NCBI GenBank assembly: GCA_036897445.1
Contig: JAYMTL010000092.1
Coordinates: forward strand, 1 to 64,000
Length of the DNA stretch: 64,000 bases
Direction of reading: 5' to 3'
DNA from: Pelargonium tetragonum
Taxonomy: Eukaryota > Streptophyta > Magnoliopsida > Geraniales > Geraniaceae
Shown here piece by piece: positions 27,721 to 41,300 of this stretch (within the stretch, counting starts at the first letter, position 1; the number at the start of each line of letters is the position of its first letter). Below the pieces are notes generated by a model. It did not search any database. It was not told the DNA's origin and saw nothing but the letters and a program-made list of their open reading frames with translations. A program made the position numbers and the translations under genes.

Positions 27721-30700
27721 ACAGTAAGATAGCTATAGCTCAATAGCAAACAGTTTTTACTAAAGCGCGCTTACCCCTCTTCTTTAAGAAGAGAATACCT
27801 ATGCCTATCTTATAACCTGTACTTTTCTTGCATCTACTACTGTTAGCCTATTGTCTTCTTTGTCTCATTTATCTATAGTAGCAGGCAGAGTGGGTAAATC
27901 CTTCTATACTCTATAAAATTTCTAAAGATTATTAGAAATATCCGATGCGAGGCAGCTCATTACCCTTCAGTAAACCTTAAACAGATCCCGAAATTTCAAA
28001 ACTACCTAATTATTTACTACTCAATACTTGTGAGGAAGGCTACAAATTAAGTTTCCTTGATCCTTGATAAGAACCCAAATTTATATAAAAAAGAGTCTCT
28101 TTAACTTTAAAAACGCCTAGGCGGGTGCCCGGGTAAGCCCTAATAGAGCTAAATTTCGAAAGCTCCATATAGAATTATAACTATATATGTTCAAAGTAAA
28201 TGACGAAAGTAAGGAGCCCTCAATGCAAATATTAGCAACACACTTTATTTATTTCAAGACCGGGATCGGACAGAAGATGAAATGAGGGGGTATCCTACGC
28301 GATCTCTCTACTCGTTAGGTGCGTCTTAAATAAGTTAGTGCCGACCGCTTCCGCGAAAAATCCTACAAAGGGAAGCCCAGAACAGAACTTCTTTATTTAT
28401 AGATTCTAGGATTATAGAAACCCGGTAGAACTTCCTAGAATTTTTTTTGAGTTTATCCTGTAATTAACAGAGCGATTTTTAATTATAGAGCCTTGCTAGA
28501 CCTAGACTCGAGAGCATAGTATACCTTTTACTTGAGTATCCTGGTTTCCTGTTAATTAAGGGACCTTAAATGTGATCGAAGTGACGAGGTTACCGCACAG
28601 CTACATTTTATAGTGTAAAGCCTTAATTAACTAAACGCGTCTTGCCCCACAAATTCTAGTTAACCCAAAAATGAAAGTCTTTATTATAAATAAACTTAGT
28701 TTCATACTTCTAAAGGCCACGTAGTTTAATTTAAACAAGCATAGCTGCAAGCTAAATATCCCTGTAAATCAGTAATCTGGATTTCGAAGTTAGTTAAGAA
28801 AGTCTGGCAAAAGTCCCTCTTGGGTTTACCGCAGTTATATTATAAAGGAACTTCCTACCAAGAAAATAGAAAAAATTCCTCATACAAAAGAGACAGAATT
28901 TCGTTAAGATTAAGATCGGGTGTAAACCCTGGTAACTTTACAAGCGTATTGTTTTTTCCATATACAAGGAGCTCAAGTTCCATAAGTAAAAAAAGCAAGG
29001 CCTCTTTTGAGACAACAATATAGAAGGAACCCATAAGAGGTTCTAATTTGTAAGCTCTATCACATAGCTTTAAAAAGTAAATATTCGACCTTCGCTATGC
29101 TATACAATCTCTTGCTTAAGTGGCGGAACGGGAAAGGTCTTAGAATACCTTACTACTTACATCGAAGATACGTAGAAAGGTCCCTAATTTCTTCAAGCAA
29201 TAGTTTAAAATTAAGAGCTTAATCTAGTAAACCAGCAAAAAGATCTGAACAAACTAATTTTAGCTTACTTGCTTGTATTAGTATAAATGTCAAAACGACT
29301 TGACAAATTATAAAAAGACACGAGTTCAAACCCACCGGCTCGTGCATTTAATTAATAACCACAATTAAGTATGCCGCGAAACCAGGGAACAAAGAGTATT
29401 TCACACCGGACTTCCTAGACGAGTATAGTTTTTCAAGAATCTGAGTTTATGACTAAAATATAATAAAGAGTAGCCCGGTTGATACAAAAGACTTTGAGGG
29501 GATAGCTTTGGCAAATTACTCGGCTTAATACAAATTAGTAGTTTCCCTTTTTGCAATCCGTGGGGGAATAAGCACACTGTTTAAGAGAATGTGAAGAGAC
29601 TTGTACCTGGACTGGGGTACCTTGTTGTAAGATATTAGGATCGGCCCTTAGAATTGTTTGGGAAGTACTCCAGGTGCATCTCTTAAACGATTAACTAGAA
29701 CTTAAGCTAAATTTTATTATACCAACGGACCCCTTTTGTTAAGGTATCCGCCAGGAAACTTTACTTCGTTCTAGAAAGGTCATATAAAGCTAAAACTTAA
29801 CCCCCTATATTTACAAGTTATAAAAGGGATTCTAAAAATCACTTAAATAGAAATAGAAAAACTATTGAATTACTCTTCCAGAATCCGGAGTCGAGGAGTG
29901 CTTTGTCGTATTAGTTAGTATAAAGGATCCTAAGCTAACCCGCGGTTAAAGCAAGAAGTTATCGCATGTATTCCCTTAGGTTCAAGCTGCTTTGTTTATT
30001 AACCTATACTATATTAGTACGCAAGGTTTTAATTCGGGTAAAAAAGGAGACAAAAAAGAAAATGATTTTTTTAGGTAATTTATTGGAATGCCTCCCGATA
30101 TTGCTTTCTCTCTTTACAATGAGTATGCCCTGTACCTATAAAATTATATATAATTTAACAAGTATTGTATAAAAACGCAAAATGTTACTTGATTATCTAG
30201 ATTTTATAAGTAGAATTTAAAGGATATGATAACCGCGACTTTTCGGGATATCTTGTCTTGCAAAGACTTACTCTTTTCTTTGTCTTAGACTGCAAACTAA
30301 ATAAAATTTATTAAACACCAACCGAGCTCCTATAAAAATGAAATAGAATCCCTTTAGAAATCCCTAAATACAAGGGTCTAGTACTCTCAACAGGTAAAAA
30401 AACTTCCTCGTTTGTAAAGCACGAATCCCTAAGCTACTAAATGAGATACAAAAATAAGGCCCTTTCTTTCGAAGAACTTAATTGCATCATACGCGGATAC
30501 CTTGATTTTGCCCACGATCCTGCGGATTTAAGACTTTATATAACATTCTAAATTGAAGATTTGGAACAAAGCAAATCTCTAAGAGCTTTTACTTTTTAAT
30601 CCCTAAACCCTATTAAAGAGTCACATAAAATCTGTATACTAAGGGTAAGCCTAAATTTAGGTTGTAAGGTATAGTACTATTACCCCAGATTTCGTGTTAA

Positions 30701-33487
30701 GTCGTACTCTATTCGAAGAGTCTTGCTTTAGTATAAGCCCCAAAATGAATAGCATTTTATCTTGCAAACACCTTCTAAATCTAAATATCCTAGAGCGAGC
30801 CATGTTACGACCTATATAAAACACGGAGCGCGGCTTCTTTAGGTTTAGGGCTGATGAGATTAAGGTATTCCTTATTTTTATTAAATTAAAATAGTTATAG
30901 TTAGTAGGTTGCCAGAACAAATTTTACAGGGGTTGGTTTATGAAATTTGCTTAGCGCTCTACTATTTAATTGTCTTTGCCGTAGCTTAGTAAAGCAATTA
31001 CTAAAATTTTTTACGAAAAGTATACTTGCCCAGGCTTCTTTGTTTTTTATCAATTCTAGATTCTTGTGATAAAAGGGCCTATTCTATACCCTATAACTTA
31101 TCCTATCGTTTTTTTCGAGTATAAATGAAACCTTAACCATGGGAGGCAGTTCGATTCGCGTAAATTCTTTTTTAATGGAGCCCCGTTCTTTCTATAGGAA
31201 AAAAATCTCTCTTTCTTGATGCCTAGACTCACAGTTTCTTACTCAGACTACTACACTTCCAACCTAGGACTCTCTTAAAAGCTAGACCTGTTTTTTTATC
31301 TTTGATCTAAAAAGAAGTTGTAAGTAGTAGAATTTGCACAAATCCATATTATAAAATAAAAGCTAGTCTTATATTAGATTTTTAGACACTTGTATTATCG
31401 CCCTTTGTAGAACTGGATTTTAAAGTAGAAAATCCTTGTTATAGTACCCGCCTTATTTATCCTTAATCTAGTCGTTTGCTGGTTTAATACACACTAGCTT
31501 TTATTCTCCGGTTTTTATAACAAAAGCTAAACAGTGCTTTTTTTATTTATATGAACAATAATAAGGAAACCTTGTAACCATTAAATTTGGAGACACGCGC
31601 CCTTAATTAGGCAATAGACTATTAAAGATAAATTTCGAATGGTGTAAGATATAGAATTCCGATTCGATAGGGAAATGATAAAAGTTGTATATACCATTTA
31701 TTTCTGTGACTAAGACAAGGGTTCTTTTGTGTACTTGTCTAGGTTTTTCCTTGAATTTTAGTTATAAGCGGGTATAATGGCTTAATTGGTTACCAAAAAA
31801 AGCCTTACATGAGGATGAAGGTATTAACGGGCATCCTACTATCTATTCGGACTAAGCCTTTCTCTAGAAAAGCAGCTAATCCTGTAGCATATAAAAATTT
31901 TTAGTAGGTATTCAACACACATTTTATACCTAGCTGGCAGGAGAGTTCTAAATCATTCTAGCTTCACTAACTTACTAAAATCCCCGGCGTGGTAAAGCTT
32001 TTGATAGACTTTTTTAAAAACCCTACCTCCAATTATAGAGGTTGTTTTTGTCTTATATCAAGCTTTATTTATAAGTGGACTTTTACTGATTAACACCAGC
32101 ATAGTTTTAGTAACTGGATAATTTTTGATAATTAATAAAAAGAAGTGGCCTTAGTAATTATAGACATTTCTAGCTAAACTCTTCGCCTTTGATCAGAAGC
32201 AGTAATTAAAACTAAGAGAAGAGGTGAAGCCCTTTTTTAATCAGGGAATCCCCCAGGTAATTATGGAACATATGAGTCTAGCTCTGTTTCCCGTTAAGAT
32301 AAGGAGGTCCAAAGTATATATAAAGCACAGAAGGAAGTATTCAGGGGGATTCTATGAGAGTATTAAGCAGCATCTTTATGGCAGGATCCTCTTATTCTAG
32401 AGAGTTCTCTATATGGGCGCCCTTAAAAGCTAATAGGGTCTTTCTTTTTTATTACATTTTAAGAAATTGCTGCGGGTTTCTCTCTAACTTTTATTTACGA
32501 CTCAGGCAACCTTTTAAAGCTAATAACACTTGAGATAGGGGCAATTACTACTGTTAAAGTCTTCATCATACCCCACCTTGAATTTTAAATAACCCGTGGT
32601 GGTTCTACGATCGTGCAAGTTATGCTAGCTTTAAGGTACCTCTCTTGTTTTCTATTCAACAGAAGTCCTTTTCCCGAGCTCGTTGTCAGGGATTAAGAGT
32701 GAAATTCTAGGGAATCCTGTATATAACTAACAGGTTCTAATCTAGTAAATTAATAACAATTTTAATATAGAGAAAAACTTACACGACATACAACACTATA
32801 GAAACGAAGGAGAACCCTTTTTATCTTATCTAAGCAATACGCTTCTGATAAGGAAAAGTCGCTTTCTTACGCCGAGCAAGAAGTTTTCAATTTCTCTCTT
32901 CTACAAAGAGTACGTCTTTTGATTACATTGTTTACTGAGTCTCTTGGTTGGTACTTTTCTCGTGGTACCCTACACAGCTAGGTTTGAACAGTTTGATCCC
33001 TTATAATTATAAAAAGATTGAAAAATTCCTTTTCACTTTCATGATTAGCCTTAGAACTCTCTGACTATTTAGTACTTAGGAGACTCACTTAAGCCTTCGC
33101 TCTTTACTTTTTATAGTTTTTGCTTCTATTGTATTAGGCTCATTTCCTGAAAGAAAATTTCTCTCTTGCCTTTTTCTGTTTGGTTTAGCAAATAAGTTTA
33201 TTCTGCTCTGTCTGATGCGTGTTATAAAAGATACCATCTTACAATAACAATATACTGATAGTACTTAATTATACCCACAAGTGGGCACACCTTTTTCTTT
33301 GTAAGAGATAGACTTTGCTATTCAGAAATCGAATGAATAAAAGGGAATCCCTAATTTTAAGGTCCGCTAAAACCCTTTTACCAGCTGAGTCAATAAAAGC
33401 TTGCTTTAAGACACCAGTATCCTGGTTAACGTATAATATTAAATACTACTGACAAGGGCTTCGCACCTCTGCCTTTCGAAAAAGGGA

Positions 33488-33501
33488 AGGTAATGTAATT
33501 A
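33488..33501 (-). repeat. Recurrent 14-mer TAATTACATTACCT
   Basis: Exact copy on the minus strand, continuing as TCCCTTTTTC, which resembles the continuation TTCCTCTATTC at the 49.9 kb copy. Confidence 0.6.
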
Positions 33502-33785
33502 ATGATACAAGAACAGTACACGCTATAAAAGGAACTCAAAAAAGAAGATTACCCTCGGAAATAAGCACTCAAATTTTATATGGAATATATGAGGAATTTA
33601 ACAAAAAGGCAACATAATTGGGGCAGGAAACTTGTTAAGTGGTGAAAAAGACCCTGTTAATTAAATAATAAAAAGTCTTAGATTCAAGTCCTGCTTATTC
33701 TTTGGTAGTACAAACCCGATTTTCTTCCGGTTGGGATTTTTATGTATATAAAGTTTTTTTAGCCGATACTAGCTTCCTATTCCGG

Positions 33786-33807
33786 GTATATAAGTTGTAT
33801 ATAAGTT
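33786..33807. repeat. 11-bp tandem duplication
   Basis: GTATATAAGTT occurs twice without mismatch. Confidence 0.85.
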
Positions 33808-36569
33808 AAACTATCCTTCTTCGAAAGAGCTTTCACAGAGGTGAGGTATAGAATTCCCGGCAATACTAACATATATAAGCTGTTAGTTTAGAGGAAACAA
33901 GAATTAAGTAACACCGCCTTGAATTGAACATCATGTTAAGAGTCCCTTGCTCACAAGATTTATTGATCTAAATTTGTATCTGATGCCTATATAATTGTAG
34001 GAGAAAGTGTAGGTATGCAATGTAGATCAACTAAGGAGTTCCTTTGTTTGCATATGGTATAAGATAAATTTAAACGAACAGGCTATGCTGTATATGTTGG
34101 AGGCGGGACCATACTAAAGGGCGTAATCAAAAAGTAATTTAGGCATTGACTTGTGATAAGGGTGCTCTAGTAAAACTTAAGGATTTCTTTCTATGAAATT
34201 TTTTTAGGAACTCCTACTTATAAAAAAGTGAATTGGCAGTAAGGGTTCATAATTCTGATCTGAGACTAGGGTGTTGCTATAATATATGTAGAATATCCCG
34301 TTTATTTGAATAAATACGCAGTAGGGGAAAGGCTTACAAAACCCCCGGGCTAGAGACCTTTATTCCACACGGAATTCTTGGTTAATACAAAAAAAGCCAT
34401 AATTAAGGTATCTCTTAAAGTTTTTTCTAAATTTAATACAGATTGTATAAGGCCGGAAGATCTGTGCTACTTTTAAAAGCGGTGCTACTTGAAAGAAGAA
34501 GACTCTCTTAAGACCTTATTTATTACCCCAAAAATAGGTTTGGTTTTACTAATAGATTTAGCGTAGCTAGGATAAAACAAGAAGTATAGTTTTTATGAAA
34601 CCTTGTAATTTATAAGATTTATAGGGTAGTCCTCAGTATAAACAGTGTAAACCGGCACCTAAATTACCTATTATATACTATGACAGGAAAAAGCTCCCTC
34701 TATTATGTTTCAAATTCTAGTCTATTTTTGACATTGCTCGGATTTAACTTAATTTCAAGAGCAAAGTAAGATATTCAAAATTATCAAGTTTGGGGTTCAC
34801 TTGTTAGATGGGTCCGTCAGCAGCGAAAAATATACTATGAGACAACAGAATTGCTTTTTTGATATTAATGTAAAGAAATACGGCTTACTGTAATTAAAAC
34901 TCTATCTAGGTGGGGTAAAATTACGAGTTATGGCTTTAAATGTATAAAAAATTGTTCTGACGATTTAGTCGACTGAAGCCAGTCAAAAACCTAGTAGTAA
35001 ATAAAAGCCTTTATCTGTAAACAGTAAAGTCATATGAAAAAAAGTCTAAGTTTTTTAGAGTTACAAAAAAAGCTGTTAAGAATTAGAAAATTACCCGGGA
35101 TTAAACAAAAAAGCTAATATTTACGTTCTTTAACGTATCGGAAATCAGCTTTGTTACTTAAAAAGAATAATAGTGATTTAGGCAAGCACTAAGCCCCTAT
35201 TGGAATCAAAATCAAAATATTATAATTGTGTCTTTAAGTATCCTATCAAACAAGGAGCCTTTCTCTAGTTTGGAGCCCTTTTATCTTGAAATTTTGGGCC
35301 TTAATGACATAAATTGTATATTAATTCGTTTTATATGAAATCTGAAAGAGTGCTTCGCTTTATAATTTCACCGTTGGATTCTGAAATCCCAAGGAAGCCT
35401 AAAATAAAAGAGGTTTTTCGTATTGGTTTTTAGCATAGGACATATATATTTTCGCATAAGTAACAGCTTTTTAAGTATGGGGCTCCTTTTGTACTTTAGT
35501 TATAGTCAAGTAAATTCGGCAGTATCCTTTAATCTATACAACCTAGAATTTGCCCCTCCACAAAGGGACAAGAAGTAGAGGCCCGTGCTCTCTCATTATG
35601 AGAATAGGAATTAGTATTATTCGACTGAAAACTACTCAAAACTCAAATCTTTATCTTTATTTATAAATTTGAGGACTTCTATTAGGTGTCTATTTGCCGC
35701 GCCTTTCAATTATATAATATAGAGTTAAAGTCTCATCTAGTATATTTGAGCCAAATTCCGGAATTTTTCTGACTTATGCCGAGGACTTCTTAGTGGATTT
35801 TGTCTATCTCAGCTTAATATCACGTTGTTTTACCTTGTTATACTACCCTGGTCATCTCGGAATTATTAAAGGCATAGTGATAGGGTAAATATCAGATACT
35901 CGAGTCGAATTTTAGTTAAACCGTACTGGTTAAGGTTTACTTTATAAAGACTAAGACTTGAAACCTGAGTTAACAAAGGGAGTTGAATAAATGTTAACGC
36001 TTTGAATGCCTTATACCTATTGCTTGGAATTTTTTTATCCTAAGAAAATTTTTTAAGCTTTCAAAAAAGGCTACTGCGGGAGACCTGGCGCTGTTATTAT
36101 AACTGAATAGATAAAACCTCCACATTTGCAATTTAAAAAGCTTTTTTTGTACCTGGACAGACTGGCCTATCTCCTTTTTATTGGTATAAGTTTCATAGAA
36201 ATGTGTATAAGATGTAGTAAAAGATTTATAAAAAGGAATATCTAACATTCTTTGAGCAGACTTTGAAAACCCTAGTAAAAGCCCTAGAACCCAGTGTCTT
36301 TAGCGCTTAGTAAAGCGGAGGTCTCCGAAACCAAAGATAAGATATTTGTAAAAGCTTAGTCTAATATCTGAGGATTGCCAAAGGAAAAAAATCTGTAACA
36401 ATTATTAGTATATAGGCTCCGCTAAAATTTTTTATAGGACCCCTGTCTTTTTCTACTAAAGTTTTTGGTTTTGACCCCTCCTCTTATACACTTGACAGTA
36501 TTCCTGGCTCTAGCTACAAAAAAAGGGGTGTCGGAATCACTTAGGTAAAGAATTGCCTGCCCTAGTTGA

Positions 36570-36860
36570 TATGGGGTCTTCTTGTACCCTGTAGCTAATG
36601 TGGTATTACTTTTTTTATTGGTTACTATTAATTAGATATTGCACTAAGTATAGTTGTTTAAGGATATTCCTCCTGTTCTCTGCAGTTACTAATAAATAGG
36701 ATAGAGACTTAATAGAGTATTGTAATGCTATACCTGACTGCAGGCATCAGAGGAAGGGATAAGGTGCTGAGTATACCAATATCCACGTATTCACATTCTC
36801 GATTGCTTAATACCTTCCATAATACGTATAACTAGAGTTTAGTCTTACTTGCTTTCTTCT
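36570..36860 (+). repeat. Dispersed repeat family, copy at 36.6-36.86 kb
   Basis: It carries TCTTCTTG, CCTGTAGCTAATGT, TAGTTGTTTAAGGATATTCCTC, CTGCAGTTACTAAT, TACCTGACTGCAG and GAGGAAGGG in the family order, and then TCTTACTTGCTTTCT, shared with 15.35 kb. It links the left-end blocks (seen at 16.1 and 27.4 kb) with the right-end blocks (14.8 and 15.1 kb), so it is one of the more complete units, about 290 bp. It is old and strongly diverged from its relatives. Exact ends and any target-site duplication cannot be set by eye. Confidence 0.6.
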
Positions 36861-38080
36861 TCTGTATCCCAACTTCTTTTGTACTCTTAATCTAAAATAC
36901 CTATTTTCTTAAATGCTAGGCCGGAACTCTTTTGTATTTGTATCCGCTTTAGGGCTATAACTTTTCTCAGAGTCTTTGTCTTGTGAAGTTTGGTACCTAT
37001 CTTTTTTTAGTCATACCCACTTAAGAGCTATATCCGCAATCTTTGTAGCTGTACCGTTTTCTTTCTTATCTTTAGCTTGGCTAAACTAAAGTAGGTAACT
37101 CTTAAGTTGGGCTATATTATAAAAGAACTTTCCAGGACACATAAGTAACCGATTAAGAACTACTCATTAAGGAACGCATTCGCGCGCGAGGAAGATCTTC
37201 GATACCTTAACCCGTTATTATATAAATACTTAATTTAGCAAGACATTGGTTAATTTCCTTCTAGTAAGGAAAGCTTAGTTAATAGTATTTCCCGGTAGTT
37301 TTCATTCCCGTGTTCTAAATTCTTTGTATAAGACTCCTTGTACTGGTGTTTATTTAGGACTTCTTGCTTATCTTCCTATGGTTTTGGTTTTCTTAGTTTA
37401 CCCTTATATGAAAACTTTAACTAGAAAGCAAGTAGAACATGAGTCGCCTTTACTTAATAACTTTAACCTTCTAAAGAAGGCCTTGACTGTATCCTAATTT
37501 TAATCTTAATACCGGGACCTATTTAATTGCAACGCCTTACTCTATACCACTTTATTAAGATCTAAAATCTTCTTGCTTTTGTATTACCTTATTTGACTTT
37601 GTTACCCTACCTATTATAGAGCTATTATACCCCCTTAAGCTCCCTTCGTTAATTAGATTGGGAAATAAGTACTTAAACTAGTACGAACTTACTAACTAGG
37701 CAAGGAGGTCTTAGACGGATTAATAGCTACTATATACTATATTAGGAAGTGCGCAAGGTATAAAACTCCAAAAAGGGAGGAAAAATCACTTAGATAATAA
37801 TGACTTCTTTTCTCTGTCTCTACTTTCTTAAGTGACATCTTGTCTCAGAAGTTTCTTTCATTCTTCTTTTAGCGGTTAGTGGACTGATTTTGTTCCTATC
37901 AGTTCTTGTCTACTTTTTTCTAGGTCAAGCGGAGTGTTTGGAATGACCGTCGGTTCAAGTCCTCCCATTCCTATGCTTTTTCTTTGTTTTATCCTTTTGT
38001 TATTCTTCTTCATTCTTATTCTTGTTTCTATTTGTTTTTTTTGTCTTCTTTCTTCTATTCCACTCTTTCTACCTTTTCAG
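36861..38080. mobile_element. Pyrimidine-rich element relic
   Basis: This stretch is T/C-rich on the + strand throughout and ends in an extreme pyrimidine tract, so the opposite strand is A/G-rich as in retroelement coding strands. It adjoins the 36.6 kb repeat copy in the same relative position as the 15.2, 27.5 and 54.7 kb skewed segments. I therefore read it as a broken interior of the same old element, probably with minus-strand sense. I do not recognise a definite domain. Confidence 0.35.
37975..38079 (+). repeat. Long pyrimidine tract
   Basis: About 105 bases with only some 14% purines; the first 60 bases of 37981-38040 hold 9 purines. On the minus strand this is a purine-rich tract rich in AAG and GAA, which would read as a Lys/Glu-rich segment. 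Confidence 0.8.
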
Positions 38081-39540
38081 TGACATTGTATATAATCAGT
38101 TCCTTTTCCTGCATATAAATTTCCTCTGATTCGGCATACTTTCTCTTATGGGAATTGGTAAGGTTTCTCTTCGGATATAAAATTCAATTATGACTCATTT
38201 AAGAAAAGGATCGAATGAATGAAGAATTGTTGGCTAGCTTTATTCAATTTCTTTTTGTGCCTGTATGATTCCTAAAGCAAAGGGAAAAAGAGGGCTCCCT
38301 TTTTCTCCTCAGTTTTAGGAAGTCCTGAGTATCCTCTTTCTCTTATTTACAGACTATTCTTAGAACTCTTTTTAAAGTCTCTCCAGTTTAGTAACAGTAA
38401 TAACCCCTTATTTGGATCAAAATCCCGTAAGTAGCTCAGTGCAAAACATCCTACTTCTCCAAAGATCCTTACATTGCAGCTCGCTTCTTATTCTAGTTCC
38501 CGTAATCTGATCTTGTTTGACTCTATATCATCTATCAAGCGATATATTCCCCTTAAATCTTGTTCTATTCTATCAAGTCAATGAATTTCACTGGGTTCAT
38601 TATAGGAATTAAATACCCTTCTTTTATTGAGTAAGAGGTTCCAGTCATATTCATAGTCCTAAAATCGTGTTTTCCGATCCGATACTTATAGTCTTCCCTT
38701 TTTTCGAGAGCCTGATTATGGAAAATTTTTATAGCCCGACCTTTACCAGTAGCTATACTTATGGGATCTTTTTAGCTGTCTTAATAGCTAGGATAGTTAG
38801 GGTTGTATTACCCTCTCTTCTTGTTAGGAGTAGTCTAAAGAATAAAGATAACCTTTAGAAAGTAAGCTTCCTTATTCTGCATTCTGCTAGCCTTTGGAAT
38901 ATAGAAAAGAAATATCTAATAAGGATTAAAACGAACGTAAAAAGAGCCAGATACTACGCCTTAAGGGAACTCTACATTCTTTTTAGAGTTAGCTAGTCAT
39001 TCTATAGAGGGTACCTATTCTAGAGGCATATTCCTGTAAGCAAGTATCTGAGCCTTTTCATTATCATAAAATTCTCATATATGTAGGGTTATTTCTTGCT
39101 TAACTTTTCGGCTCTAAGGTCAACAAGGTAGAGTTTTCAATTCTGAAAACTGAGTCTAGGTTTACAATAGAGAGTCTACTCTCTCAAGGGTACATTTTCC
39201 AAGCAAGTAAGTTAAAAGGTGAATAATAAAACATAAAGTAAGACCTGACAAGGGGCAATTGGACTGAAGAATTCCGTAGAAAGTCAAGTCATTTCAGAGA
39301 AAGGGGAGGCTTCTCTCTTATTTGTATATTTGGATTCTGGTTAAAGGTAATTGGTTTCTCACAATGAGAGCTGTAGAGGTATTATCAAGAAAGTTTAGGT
39401 ATGCATGAGATTGGTATAGTTATGAGTAATGAACTTCAGCCAAGTACTGTTTAGGAAAGAAATGGTTTAGGTATTAAAGTGGGGTAATCGAGGAATTCAA
39501 GGTCATAAGTTAAAGGTTGCTGGTATTCTATCACACTAGG
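38081..39540. other. Transition stretch without a gene
   Basis: The composition becomes mixed and CpA rises towards 39.5 kb. The open frame 38667-38858 (+, 63 codons) has a hydrophobic C-terminal half but no recognisable motif. Nothing else is supportable. Confidence 0.45.
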
Positions 39541-41300
39541 TCCTCGTGAGTACTTGCTAATAGAGTAACAAATGCTATAACTATAATAAGTACAGGCTAT
39601 AGACTACTCTATAACTAAGATAAGAGACTTTAGACTATAAAGACTCTAGATACACTCCTAGCAACACCGGTTTCAAGGACGCTTTCAACTATCCTCTTAG
39701 AAATATGTAATAAGGATTCCTACGGTGTAATAATTATCTCATTCTAACTAGACTCTAACTGCCGAACTAACGAGAGACTATAACTCTAGAAAGATTCTGA
39801 ACTCTATTTGCAATTCCTCACAGCCGAACTGATACTATAGACACTTTGAACTGGATCTCTCGAATCAAGCTGACACTAGAATCCTAATAAAGCCTGGAAG
39901 ATCATAACGAAGAAAGGGTAACTCTCAGAATGAAGGAAGAGAGACTATCGAAGCATGCATGAAGATCAGACAAGAAGATGGTAACCAATTACACAGAATT
40001 AAAGGTAAGCTAGTGTTTAAAGTGGAAACTAAGCAAGGAATGAGCTCTTTAATTTAATCATAACCGGGATTGATGGTAAGAACCTGAACACAGAACTCCT
40101 AATATGATATGCTAAACTGGAAATTCACACTAACGGAAACCGGACTATAACATCTACCGCTAAAACTCCCTAACATCTCTATCTGAAACCGGACTATAAA
40201 ATCCTCTGTTGAAGCCTGTGCTAGGTGATCCCCTTTCCTATTGAGTTGAGAATAGTTAAGAATGAAAGATGTCAGAATCTTAATAACGCAAGGAAGTTCA
40301 CTTAGGTGTTAAGAACCCAAACTAGAAATACCACCTAATAATAACTCTTACCACTAAAATGTATCCTACTGGTCAAGATCCTTCAACAGTGTTCAAAACT
40401 AAAGGCCCCGGAACTTGGTAAGGACCTGAATCCAAATAAAGCTAGGAACCTACCGAATCAAGCTGACACTTTAATCATAATAAAAGGTACTCAAACTAAC
40501 AGATACTGTCGATGTTGGGTAAAGGCTCTTAAGGAAACTGAACTTGGAATGGTATGAGCTCTTAAATCAGAACCAGAATGAAGGCAAGAACTTAGAGAAA
40601 GCTACTCACTCTAACTATCATTCTATCCTGTATTTCTGAAACCTGAGCTAAAGCTAACTAAACTAACTAGACTTCCATTCCAACCCAACGGAAAATCCTC
40701 CTAGTTTCTTAGGACCAAACCCAACTACAAACACAACCTCTTTATAACTATCTAAGAGCTTTCCCGCCGGAGCTAGAAGACTTCCCAAGTTCCTCTTATA
40801 AACTCTTTAACCTGGATCAGAAAGAAAACCTTACCTCTATATACTACAGCCCTTTACCAGACGCTTAAACCCTACTTCTCTGTAACAGCTTCCGTACTTG
40901 TCACCCGGTGTAGCCCTTAGTCCCAATTAAGAAAACGAAGTCAAATAGAGGTACCAAACAAATAAGGATCCTAACAACTATATAGTAATATACCCTTCCT
41001 TATAGGATACTCAGTACAAATTCCTAAACAATATATAGTCCAAAGCAAGCTCTTGAAACCTGTAACTGACTAATTCGATAAAGGAGTCAATAAATCCTCT
41101 CTCATCCGAACCCTAACTAACCTGTCCTCAAGAGGACACCTAAACTCATTAACTTGAATGCAAGTGCAGATAGTGAAATAGGTCCAATAGTACATTCACA
41201 CCTTATAGACACTCTTCTTAGCTAGACTCTGGATCTTAATCCTCGGGGCTTTATCAATTCGTTAAGTCTTCCGATCGATGTGTATAGCTGGCCAAGAAAT
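39541..41300. repeat. Less-mutated, C-skewed block with internal duplication
   Basis: The 17-mer CGAATCAAGCTGACACT occurs at 39861-39877 and 40454-40470, 593 bp apart. After each copy comes a related stretch of the form GGAAACT..GGAAT..GAGCTCTT..AAGAAC (about 40024 and 40532), so a diverged tandem duplication is likely, with indels between the units. The 15-mer GAAACCGGACTATAA also occurs twice, 49 bp apart, at 40136 and 40185. The + strand is C-rich and G-poor: 37 C against 11 G in 40621-40740. No coding potential is visible. It could be long terminal repeats, a minisatellite-like array or the 5' or 3' part of a younger element. Confidence 0.55.

Larger units (their letters stand above)
27721..36569. 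other. Featureless AT-rich stretch
   Basis: It holds no recognisable gene. The copy of the 14-mer at 33488-33501 and the 11-bp duplication at 33786 are listed separately. tRNA-like strings near 28716, 29325 and 33605 do not fold as tRNAs. Open frames at 28820-29023, 29966-30172 (+), 30657-30920 and 35994-36248 (-) show no domain and are judged chance. Confidence 0.55.

Noticed and set aside
28716-28775. 5' half of a tRNA-Cys-like sequence (GTTT/AAAC arm and CTGCAAG)
   Set aside because: The anticodon stem does not pair at the required spacing and no T arm follows.
29265-29346. tRNA-like 3' end with GAGTTCAAACCC and a CACGAG/CTCGTG stem
   Set aside because: There is no A box and no cloverleaf; the stem is short enough to be chance.
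30657-30920. 87-codon frame on the minus strand as a gene
   Set aside because: No motif, no context and a length compatible with chance at this composition.
33600-33700. tRNA-Asn-like string with CTGTTAA and TTCAAGTCC
   Set aside because: The T stem and acceptor stem cannot both form.
37440-37780. Faint resemblance to the reverse transcriptase/RNase H and integrase region of a Ty3-type element on the + strand
   Set aside because: The similarity is limited to very short words at unsuitable spacing, and the strand skew suggests the opposite coding sense.
37940-37975. T-arm-like CGGTTCAAGTCCTCCC
   Set aside because: No D arm or anticodon arm upstream; single B-box-like words recur by chance in this window (also near 3058, 14369 and 59898).
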